From contig LVLI01000084.1 in assembly GCA_001687465.1 (NCBI GenBank), positions 248,001-312,000 of the forward strand: a DNA stretch of 64,000 nucleotides. Reading direction: 5' to 3'. The DNA comes from Halocafeteria seosinensis (taxonomy: Eukaryota; Sar; Bigyra; Bicosoecida). The translations under genes were made by a program, and so were the position numbers. This document shows positions 11,656 through 22,900 of this stretch, piece by piece. Each line of letters starts with the position of its first letter. Within the stretch, counting starts at the first letter, position 1. The notes beneath the pieces were generated by a model. The model ran no database searches, was not told the origin of the DNA, and saw only the letters and a program-made list of their open reading frames with translations.

Positions 11656-14600
11656 TCAGGTGGTCGGCAGCATTAGTTCCTCAAAGTTGAGGTCATTGAG
11701 GAAGTCTGACTTCGAGGAAGACCATGAACCTGAGGTTTTCTCTTCTGCAGATGCCGGGGCATGCTCTCGCTCCTCGGTGACTACATTTGCGTTTGGAGTA
11801 TCGTTTCGGGCGCTGCTACTACCCCCGCCACCGGCGGTTCCAGAGGACGATGTGATTGTGGCAGCTTCGGACCGAAAGGAGATATCAGTATCACCTGAAG
11901 CTTTCTTGTCGTGATAGCTTTTCCTTGGTTGCTGCAACTGTTCCCGCACCTGTTCCTCACTAGTTGCTCGTTGTGTGCTGCTTCGCATTGGTTGCTCACC
12001 GGGACGAGAGGAGGTGGTAGTCCTCTTCAAGTAGGAGGGTTCCTGCAGCGACGAAACATGAGAATCAACTAGTGCATACTGACCTAAGAAGCAATGAATT
12101 GAAACAGACGTACTTTGTTTAGAGCGGGCCGGAAGGGATGCTCCGATTTCCACTGCTCTTCCAAAGACTCTCTAATTCGCTGAATGTTTTCTTCATGCTG
12201 AATGTGGTGCATATATAGCCGGTTATAGACATTCGATTCGGCGGCATGTTCACGTGTTGACATCGCCAATCTCCGAGACTGAGGATCTGTGTGAGGTTCA
12301 AAGGTCGCTTCATCCTGAGTACCGTGGTTGTGCTTCTTCCATGTCCTGATTGACCCACGGAATATGGAGTAAGCGGGTGGCCTTAGGTGGCTGTCGGATA
12401 GAACACTTGAACTGTCCATTCGTCTTAAAACCGCATGGAGAGCATCATGCAGGCAACTATAGGATAAAGTTTCCTCTTCGTCTTGAGCGTTATTATCCGG
12501 ACCTTGAGAGGATTGTGCGTCGGGCCCCTCCTTCCCTAAGGCAGAGTCTATTGTTTGCCTCAAGAAACTTGGTAAAGGCTCTGCCAGGATAGAAATCCAA
12601 GCTTTGCTAACAGGAACGGGCTGAGGAACGTACTTCTTGATTTCGGCGGCGGTTGGGGGAGCCGTCATTCCACTCAGTACACCGATGATTCGGGTGGCAC
12701 TTTCTACAGAGACAGCAGATGGATTGTGCTCCAGATTTTCAATAAGCGCTTTGTCATCTTCTGACAACTGAGTAGTGCGATGTAGCAAAACAAACAGGTG
12801 GCTGGTTGTTCGTTCGCGCATTTTTCTTAGCATTTCCGAAGACCGCGGCAATACCTTCGACCGAGACATTTCATAAGTGGCTTCTTCTTGCTCTCTCTGT
12901 TGAAGTTCGCTCAATTTCTGGTCATGAAGCTTTCCGCTGGTGTAGAGGTGCTCATGAATATCGTCGCTGTGTTTTTGCCGGCGAAACGCCTTCGGAACCG
13001 GTAGAGTAGAGGGATAAAAGAGACGCTCCCCGGTGAACGGATCCTCTTTGGTAGCAGTCTCCAAGAGCCTTGAATACTTCTGGTTCTTCCTTTGAGCTTC
13101 AGAATAAAGGCGTCTGTGCACTTCTGCTCGCATAGCCTCAGTTAGTCTTCTTCGGTGCAACGTAGAAGCATTCGTGTTTCCCAAGGTGTTACATAGCCGT
13201 CCGGGCTTTTCCTCGTACAGTCGCTGGAACAAACTGCTGCCCCTATACTCGGTTACCTGCTTGTCATCGGCATCGTCTCCATCGTCTGGCTCCTTTGCAG
13301 ACTGTTCCGATTTCCCTCGCCAGCGAAAAGCAAGGTTTTCTGTTTTCTTAGACACATGAGGGTGGAAGGTGCACGCTGCGAACTCAATTTCTGAAGCTGC
13401 GGCTTCTCTCTTTTCTTGAAATTCTTCTCGTTCTTTCTTAACAGTTGCATACCGCTGTATGCTATCGCTCACTTTCTTCAAGGGAAACTTGACATGCCCT
13501 TTCGACAAATGAAACTCAGGCGGACGTTCTGTTCCACAGACTCTAACCCAATCGGTACCGTCCGGATTGTTTCGGATTTCTCTTAAAACTGCTTTGACGT
13601 CAGCAGAACGGACATTTGAGCTCGATTCTGTCAGTTCTGTGTCCGTTATGTGAGTATCTTGGTGTAGGGTTCTATGATCCCGTTGGTTCCATAACACGCG
13701 TCCATACTTGCAAGGGTGTTTGCAGAACTGATCGTCTGGATGACACCACTGAGTGCACTCCGGGCAGATCCAATCCTCTTTACCTTCTTCAGCCGCCCTC
13801 AGTTTGGCTGCATGCTCATCTCGATGTCTCCGGAGATCCATTCCCTCCATATACAAGCGAGCTCCAGTCTGCACAGATCTGGGGGTAACTGGTCGAATCG
13901 CATTCGCCTCCTCAATACTGCGATCTTGTTTCCCAAGCGATTTCCTATGGGTCATCATTTCGGTCCCTCGTTCGTACAGCCTCTGCCCCAATGACACCGA
14001 CTTTTGGGAAATCCGGCGCGTCGATGCTTGTCTGGATCGTGGTGTGCTATCGTGGAAACGGTATCTCATAAGCTCAGTTGGCTTCCCTAGGCGCATCCTT
14101 GCTTGCTTCCATTGCTCGTCTCGATCCTCTTCGGCAGTTTGAGCAGCGAGCTCGCTTGGGCTCATTCTACTAGAACCCTCATTGCCTCTAGAGGATACCC
14201 GGTACTTTACAGTGCTCCTAGTCGACTTACCACTATTTCCAAACGGCATACCTTCGCTCTGCAATGGCGAAAATGATTGTGCATACTTACAGCACCAAAC
14301 AAATACTCTCACGTACCACTTGTGCTTCCCAAGTAACCTGCGATGGTTCATCTGGGGTTCTACTGCGAGTACTTCTCGAAGACTCGCGAGAGTTACCCCG
14401 TCGCCCGGGACGGGAGGAACGACTGACGCATCGGACAGCCCTTCGATGGTGCCTTGAGGTGCTTCGGCGCATTTGCGCATTATAATACGACTCCCTGCTT
14501 TCCTCATCCATTGCCGACGATTTCGACCGGGCGGACTCGGCACGGGGAGCCTCGTCGTAATTTGTCGCCGGGATCTCTGGATTCAGGCTATTCTCAGTAT

Positions 14601-16332
14601 TCACGGCTACAGACGCAGTGGCATGCCCCTCCTGCCCCTGCTGTACTTCGCTTTCTTGAGGAGCTGTAACAGCTGAAGTAGTCGTATCGGCACTGTCGCT
14701 GACTAATGCCGCTCCTTGAGCAGAGAAAGAGCTTGGGTGCTCATTCGTCTCGTCGTTCCGGTCCGCAGTCGTGCTGGAAGCGTGGCTTGCATACGTATCC
14801 TGAGAGGGGACCGATCTTTGGAAAGCCCACATAGAGTCAATGTTTTCTTGTGACTCCTGGCTTCGCACAACAGTGCTTTGTGAACCAGACACTGCCAACC
14901 TTGCTTCGTCCGTGCCCCCTGTATCTTCAGAACGCGACTGAAATCGTTGGTTTGGCTCCTGCAGAAGCAGTTCACGTTGCTGTGACACGTGGGAACCGTG
15001 TTCGCCTCTTACTGCGTCCGCCGTTGGTACATTGGACACGGGCAGGGGTTCCTGAGCGTCCGGTGAATCACCAAGATCGTCGAACTGAAACACCATTGGA
15101 GACGTGCTTTCTCCTTGCTTCTTACGGGAAAAAGTTTGCTCCGTTCTGCAGCGCGGTCGCATACCACTAAATGGCGTACCAGACGGTTTGGATAAAGCTT
15201 TGCTAGGAGAATGCGGAGAGCGTGGGGATGAAATGGGAGATAAGATTGCGTTGCTCCTCTCAGCTACCCAGAGATGGTCGGTGGCAGAACTTTGACTTCT
15301 TCGTTTCACGTATGATATGCTCTCGGAAGAAGATCGCGTGTGACTCTTGCCCCGGCTACCTCTATGATGACCCTGAATGCGTTTCGCCTCTACGAAGCTA
15401 GTTGGCGCTGAATAGTCTCGCGGAATGGGAGAAGAAGCATCCTTTGTCACCTGCCCAGTGGTACTCGTATTCAGTCTGGCAGCGTTGTCAACCTTCCCGG
15501 ACATCATCTCATAAACAGACATATCGCGAAGGATCCCTGCTTGATGTTCGGCTGTGTCGGTTGTGCCCACTGCATACGGGTCAGTTCTACCAATCTCATT
15601 CCTTGCATTCACCTCCCCGTATCCACCTACCGCTTGATCATCTCGGAGAACCTTTACTTTAGAAGAGTACGGCCCGCTTGGTTGTATATCTCCTAAAGAG
15701 GAGCGCCGACCCTTGGTTCTAACGCCGTCTTGGTGCACGTAGTACTCTTGCTTGTTCTTGCGTGGCACAGAACTAATGGCATCACCTGTTAAGAGATCCC
15801 GGTTTGGTTGAGTCTGTTCCAGGTTGCTTCTATTCGCGGCAGAGTCATCACCATACTCGTTTCCACTACCAGTATATCTAGAGGAGGGGCGAGACTTTAA
15901 ATCCTCAGAGAGTGATGACATATCGTAATCGTCGTCTATCCCACTACCATTTTCACGTCGGGGAGTGTTTCCCCTCTTTGTACCCTTCGCTGGTATTTTT
16001 TCAGGTCCGTTGCCTTGAGCGTGTGTTGCAGGCTCTGAATGATCACCGGTTTGCCGGCTGGTATCATGAGTACTAAACGTCGCCATAGCGCTGTGAACGG
16101 CATTGGCAGAATTCTCCCTTTTCTCAAGCGTATTTTTCTTTATGGCGTCCTGGATTCTCTGCGCAACTTGGGGAATATCATCTTCATCAAGTCCTGGCTG
16201 ATCGGCGACCAATCTTCGAGCCACTGCGTCCGGATCTTCGTCCTTCGATATGTCCACCTCGAGTCTCCGGTCATCTTTCGTTAGAAGGTTAATCACGTGG
16301 CGCGACGGATGCCTTTCTTCCTGGTCGTTCAT
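11656..16332 (-). CDS. Large protein with RanBP2-like zinc finger, 1,515 aa, unassigned
   Basis: I do not recognise this protein as a whole. Three exons (16332-14317, 14258-12114, 12042-11656) join in frame. Residues about 10-60 (HVINLLTKDDRRLEVDISKD and the following helix) look like the small domain found C-terminal to OSR1/SPAK-type kinases. About 600 residues of Ser/Arg-rich low complexity follow. A short zinc-finger-like module (WICPECTQWCHPDDQFC...C) resembles the RanBP2 type. The region after it has repeated Arg/Tyr motifs (LFQRLYEE, RLYSEAQRKNQKY, LYTSGKLHDQKL, RLYMHHIQHEEN) and ends HPFRPALNK before a disordered tail. Such spaced RLY motifs occur in flagellar or cytoskeletal proteins, but function is unknown. 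The same-strand giant gene lies upstream. Confidence 0.75.
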
Positions 16333-16992
16333 CTTGCTCGATATTGATCTAAAAGGACTCTGTTTCTGAGTTCGTTCCTCATCCGCAGCACCGCAAATGC
16401 CTCTAACGAGTCCCTATAGCTCCAACCAGGTTCATCAGATGGTCCCAATACTATTTACAGCACACAAGAAAGCCACAATGTAGTCGATCGAAAAATTGAG
16501 CTGGGCGCATATATACACCTAAAACAACGTAAGTCCACACGCTTGAGCGACGCTGCTTCTCTCTTTCAATCACTCGCAACAAAAACAGCACAGCCAAAGT
16601 TGCCCTTTGGATTCACGCGAGTTGCCGCATGGTCTCCAGAAATGGCGACAAACAACACAAGGACTCGTTTTAAGGCCTTCAAAATCACCTACTTTGGCGC
16701 TTTCCCCCCGGCGCCGGCCCGGTTTTGGCGCGTTAAACTGGTCGCACTCAAGGGTGGGTCGCAGTCTGCGACCATGACTTCCCCGCGCCGCGCCGCGCGC
16801 GAAGTGTGAAGTGTGGCCAGTGGAGGGGGTCGTCGTCAGCCTCTATTGAAAAATCTGTTGGTGCAACGGGAAATGGCATGTTAAGTGGACGGTACACGAT
16901 GGATACAGTACACAGCGCAGACACGGGTGTGTTCCACCACAGCATGTGCATTAGATGAGGTGGATGCAGCGACATCCTAAAACTGCAAGTAC
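16333..16992. other. Intergenic, promoter region of the 1,515-aa gene
   Basis: 660 bp between the start of one minus-strand gene and the stop of the next. The part nearer the start is AT-balanced. At 16690-16800 it becomes strongly GC-rich, with two TTTGGCGC octamers and a run of GCGCCGCGCC. It probably holds the promoter of the downstream minus-strand gene and the terminator of the upstream one. Confidence 0.5.
16693..16731. promoter_or_regulatory. Pair of E2F-like TTTGGCGC sites
   Basis: TTTGGCGC at 16693-16700 and again at 16724-16731, 31 bp apart in the same orientation, on either side of a GC-rich stretch with GGCGCCGGCC. Both match the E2F/DP consensus TTTSSCGC. They lie about 360-400 bp upstream of the minus-strand start at 16332. 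Binding is inference. Confidence 0.35.
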
Positions 16993-19900
16993 TCACTTAT
17001 GTTGCATACCAGAAAGCTCACGGGACAATTCGGATATGAGATCGCCGAGTATGCTATCAGCCACTTCCCCACAAACGTACATTTGTTCGCGTTTGGCTTC
17101 TGGTCCATTGTTGTCCCAAAGTGGATCCCAATGCCGAGAATCAAGCCGCGCTTGCATTAGTGCCCTTTGGGATGCATTGTGGCCATGAAGAGCATCCTCC
17201 GGGGCACCAGCTCCTTTGGAAAAATACTGCAGGTGATCTACAATAGCTTCTCTTTCTCGATCAAGAATTTCAGCTGGACCGAGCTTTTCGTTTTTCCAAT
17301 TCCTTAAAGCACCATGGGTGATGCGCTTCAGAAAGTACAGATTTGCTTCTTCAAACAGCATCCTATTCTTTATCTGCGTATCAACACAGTAGGAAGCCGT
17401 TTCGTCCTGTTTTGTCTGCTCTACCAAAATATACAACCTCCAGCTCAAGGGGCCGGGGAAATCCTCCGGAGGAACGCCGCCTCGCGCCATTCTGATGAAT
17501 TCGTTGACACTTGTGTCTTGAAGAGACTGAGGATAAGAGCAGGAAAACTGCAACTTCGACGAATCGTTTAAAACTTCCGTGTAGTCATTGTAGAAGTCAC
17601 CCAGTTCCGGATGTTTCTTGAGAGCGTCAGCTAACCTGTCAACAAAGTCAGCAGCTTCTTCTTTCCAATGTCTTTGCTTTTCGTCAAGCCGCTTTGCTCG
17701 TTCAGCAGCTGCACTTGCAGCCAAAGCAGGATCGTTAGCTTCCTCAATCTCTAATTGTGGCGCCCTTGGCTGAACGCTTTGGTTGTTCGTTTCTATCACT
17801 CCTTTGAGTGGAAGGTCCACGCGGAGTTCCTCTCCTGTGGCATTCAACTTAACATGAGGCTCCACATCGGAGAAGTCGTACAAATCTTCTTCGCTATCTT
17901 CAATGGAATCAGACAAAGATCCTCCACTCTCAGGGGACAAAGAATTGCCGCTAGCTACTCTGTCTGAAGTTGCCCGATAAGGTGATGTAGCACTCTCAGT
18001 TTTCTCACTATCTGATATGAGTTCTGGCAAAGGCTTGGAAGGGCCACTACGATTCTTAGAGAGGTGATTCCACAGAGTCTCGGAGACTACACTATCAATA
18101 AAATGCTCTTCTAGTGAACTAGTGTCATAGCCACTTTGGGGGAGTTCATCATCAGTTTCTGCATTATCTGAGGTAGATGGGAGGATAACACTCTCCTCTG
18201 CACACACAGCAGCCTCATTATCTGCATCGTCGGTGTCTGTGCAACATATCGCGTTCCTGTCGGCAGCGTCATCGGACGAAACCGGAAGAAGAACGCTCGA
18301 CTGAGCAGTTAAATCATCCTTTTCACCATCATCCTCTGCACCAGTGTGAGATACATCGTTGACTTCTGCCAGATTCTGGAGCTCGTTTGGACCGTCTTCG
18401 ACAGTGGGCCGTTCACCAGCACTGCTATCAGCAGCTTCTTGGTGCTCAAAAACGTTTGCGCCGACGTTCTTTGACCCCGACTCATTATCTACACCGGGAC
18501 TCTTGCCATCAAGATCAGCTTCCTCGAATGTGCTACTGTACTCTCCTTCAGCATTGCCCGTAGACTCGTTGCGGGCTTCCAAGTCACTATCTGTCTTGTT
18601 GGGCTCGAATCCCTTCTCTGAGCTCTCGGACTTCGTAAATTCTTCGCCCGATTCTTCGGAAGACTCAGAAATATCATCGCCAGCTATCTCCTCAGGTATA
18701 GAGTCATCTTCGTCTGCATTAGCAACTTCCTTTTGCGAACTGTTTTGCACGTCTTGGCTCCGATCGTGCACGGCTTGACTCTGATCGGCCCCTTGATCCT
18801 CCGTATCAAAAGAGCTGGTGTATTCAGTCTCACTGGATGTGTAGTGTTCGCCCCTCAACGCGGAGTACGCTTGATCTGCTACTGCCTTGCTAGATGCCTC
18901 CTGTTCATCCGTCACAGCATGCTCCTTTCCTTGCACTGCTGAATCCGATATTTTGAGTATAGTTTGAGAAAGCTGTTCCGAGGATGCCCCTGCGGCGGAA
19001 ACGGTCACTGCAGGCATAGACGGTTCGGCATTTCCTTGAGCTAGCCACGTCTCCAGGACTTCCTGGGGCCACATTGGTGGAACACCTTCTTGCTGAAATG
19101 ACAATTCCTGCCCGCTGAAGGTTTGGGGCTGCAGTTGTTGATAGAACCTGGTAAGGTCAGTGTACAATCGCGATTTCACCTGGGCGACCTTCCTCTGTAT
19201 ATCCGCCTTAGAGCTATGGTACCAAAGAATCCATCGCTTACGTTTTCTTTTTAAATAATCCAGCTGATCCTCGTCTTCTGCTTCTTTATTGCTTTGGATT
19301 TTGCCATCTAACTCCTTCAGTGACTTCTTGTAGGTTTCTTCCAGGGCGTCACTTTGTAGGCGAAGAATATACTCTTCATGAGCTTTGCGCTTCTTCAACT
19401 CGTTCCAGTATTGACTAAATACTGACTGTTTATGCTGTTTCTCGTATTCGCTCGCAGCTGTGTCTCCCAACGATGATACCATGGATTCAAAGCTCTCACT
19501 CAAAGGTTCGGATTGAGCTGAGGATTTCACAATCTGTTGTTGCCTACCGGAACCACCGTTACTTGAAACCTCTGAATCCCGAGCAAAATCGCTACTATAG
19601 TGACTGCTGGTATCCCCGTTTTCGGTTGTTGCTACAGCACCACCAACGTGGCCTGCCTTTCTGGCTGCGACATCATTGTCGTAGTTGTTATCACCGTCAC
19701 TTTCGACCATCTCAGCAGCGCTCCTAGTAGAGGACTTCAGTTGCTTTCGTTGGCGATAGTCTTCATCGTACATACTCGAATCGAAGCTGTAACTATAGCT
19801 TTGGTCCACGTAGGATTCAACAGCACTGAGCTGTGCATTCGATGTGGTCTCCAAATGCTCTTCTGGGATGCTATCGTCGATTGGTAACGCGACCTGGCCT

Positions 19901-22900
19901 GTTTCGTTAACCTTCTTCCCAAAATCAGTCTCGGAAACGTCATCAGCAACTTCCGAAGCGACAGGAGGGCTATAGCTCCTGGTAGACTGGTCAAACGACC
20001 CTTCCTCGGGAATGCTGGACTCATCTCGGGAACTTGCGTCCCTCGTGTTAGCACCTCTAAGCCCGTTAGGTTCTTCAGCAATATCGCGTCTTGGGGCCTT
20101 CGAAAAGTTGGCCGGCGCTCCGTCGCCTTCCTCGTGTCGGGAACGTTCCGAGACAGAGCTATAGTCATCTGTAAACTTTTCGAAGTCTGAACCATAAGAG
20201 GAACTGTATTGAGAGTGTTCGTGGGATATTTCCTTGGAAGTGACTACTTGGTCAACAGATCGAGCCACCGATTCGGAAACGGCATGGCTCACTCCGTCTG
20301 GACTGATGTTCGCTGCCTCTGACAGAAGTTGCCTCTGGATGCGAGTGAGTTTTAAAGGGTCCCTCCGATATTGCCGAAATGCTTCAGAGACGGCAAGCGT
20401 ATAGTATCCTTCGGCATTCCTCAGCTGGTTGTCTTCCAACGCGAACGCCTCACGTTGCACCGTCTTGAATTCACCACTGTTTGACTGAGCTTCCGGGAGA
20501 CGGGATTCGCCCACCTGAAGTTTAGCATTAGTCTCGTCTGTTTGCACGCTAGTTTCTCGCTGTTTCGCCTCCTGTACGGTACTTTCAGCATCAATTATGT
20601 TCTTCGTCAACTCGGCAACCTTGCTAGCGTAGTCTTCGGACAAATATTCCGTCATCTCTCGTGTACGCTTATCTACTTCGTCCTCGGCTTGTTGATTTAC
20701 GCTCGTAAGATGAGCATTCCACAACGCCTGCTGATAGTGATTTTTCCAGTAATCATCAACGGCAGCTGCCTCTTGTTTCAGCATTGAAACTTCTCTCGAG
20801 TGTGCGAGGCTCTGTAGCTGTTTATCATAATTTGACAAATTCTCCAAATCGCTGATCCCTTCCATTAGTCGTGCGTGTAAGGCATGAGCTGGAGGATACT
20901 TAGTCGATGTCTCGGGGTACCGATCGTTCACCTGAGCCTCGGCTTGGCGTCTAATTTCTCCAACACGGCTGTATGACTGTCCACTCTCGTCCGTCTGTTC
21001 GGTAGTACGTGCCAAAGTGTTCTGAGGAGCATCTGCAGCAGTGCTGGATGAAAGCGAGGGTTGGTGTGCGTGTTGGTCTTCCTCATCCTCTGAACCAAAC
21101 AGTTTTATTGCTTGCTGGATCAGTTTATTGTGCATGCTGGGAAAGTATTCAGCAGTTCTTCCTTCAAAAACAGCATTTCCGCGACGAGTTGTAGGTGGAG
21201 CCGTACGTTGTGACGTTTGTCGTTTTACTCTCTGTCGTTTCTTGCGATTCGAATGCTGAGAGGAGCCCTGTGAAGTCTCCTTCCTCCTTTCTTGAGCATA
21301 ATCATGTGACTTATATGTTCCCGCCGCAGAGGTGCTATGCTCCGGATATTGAGTCAGAAGATTGATTACGCTGTAGCGGCTCTCCTCTGCAGCCTTTGAA
21401 ACTTGTTCACTCAATTCGCTCCGTTGTTTTCTGGTCTTCCTGCTTGATCCTGCAATTCCTCTGTCCGGAGTCTTCGGTCGGGTGTGTTTTTTCTGGCGGT
21501 GGCGCTTTAACGCACTGTGGCTTTCTCCTGCTGGTCGCTTGCTCAGGAAACTTTCACGTTTCCCTCCTTCACGCCCCCTGCCAGGCCAATTGGGCGTTTC
21601 TTCCTGATCTCTCGCGGGACCGTTCGTCGCTTTTCGCAAGGGCTTCGTGCGATCGACTGCACGTACCTGCTCACTCGTATACGCAGAGTCCACCAACTTG
21701 CGGGATTCATCTTCAGCCTCTTTTGTCCAAGTAGAATCAGCCGTGCCATTGGATGTCTCTACCGCTAGTTTACTTGACGTTGCAGCGAGCCGATCGAAGA
21801 ACTCACTCATCTTAGCTCTAGGAGAGGTTTGTTCGTCCTTGGTTCCTCCCAATACTTCATCCTTATGCGTAGAGTCGTTCTCAAGGTTTTCAGTAGACAC
21901 ATCCGCTTCATTAGGAGACCTCGTATCCACTTTCTCCGTGATACTAATGGATGCAGTCTCTGTGGGCTGCGTCGTTGCTGGGACAACAGACAGTGCTTCT
22001 GAATCCTGATATTCTTCGAAGTGCACATCGAATGCATTTGACTGGTCAGACTCAGAAGAATCTTCTTTTATGCGAACATCTTCATGCTCTATGCCGGTAC
22101 GTGTGCTGGTCCCTTCAAAATCGTGCCTCGTCGTATCACAATCTGTTGAAGATGTGAACTGCGGTGGTGATAGCGCAGTCCTAGCTGGCACGTCTTCTTC
22201 GGCGCCTAATTCTTTGGCGCTCAAGGAAAACGACTTGCTTTCATTTCTTCCGTAAGGATCCTTCTCTTGATGAGATTCACGTGTCCCAAGTTCTTCGTCC
22301 TCCGATTCATTCTCATGTTTCGACGAAAGCCTGCTAGCTTGTGGCGAATCTCCGCGGTAAGCACGTGTATCGGATACGTTCGACACCTGTGATAAAGGGA
22401 ATCGAGCTGATCCATCCGCGGAAACGATAAATTGGTGTGTTTTCTGGGAACCATTACGTCTGAAAGACGCATGGGTACGTTGCACATCGCTTCGATCGGA
22501 TTTTCGTTTGCGTTGCAGCACCCGACGTCGCCTTTCCTGTTCAAGGTTCTGCAAGGCTTGCTTGCGCCGTTGCAAACGCTGCGTTTCTTCATACTTCTTT
22601 CTCTCTGCCTCTCTTTTTCTTCGCTCCTTCTGTTCCTTCAAATGTTGCCTGCCGCGTTCCAACCGTTGTTCCTTATCTTCACCATTTTCGTTAGAGCCAA
22701 CCTTCCCGCGCGTAAATGCTTCATCGAGGCGTCGATTAGCTGGCTTGCTCTGTGAGCCAGTTCCTATAGGAGCAAGTATACCGTCTTCCACTATCTTCCT
22801 CGGAGAAATGACATCGGCCTTCCCAATTGTCTCCTCGTTGTCGCCTTCCGGCGAAATGAAGGAATTCGACTTACTCATTTTTTCTTTTCGCCTTCGTAAT

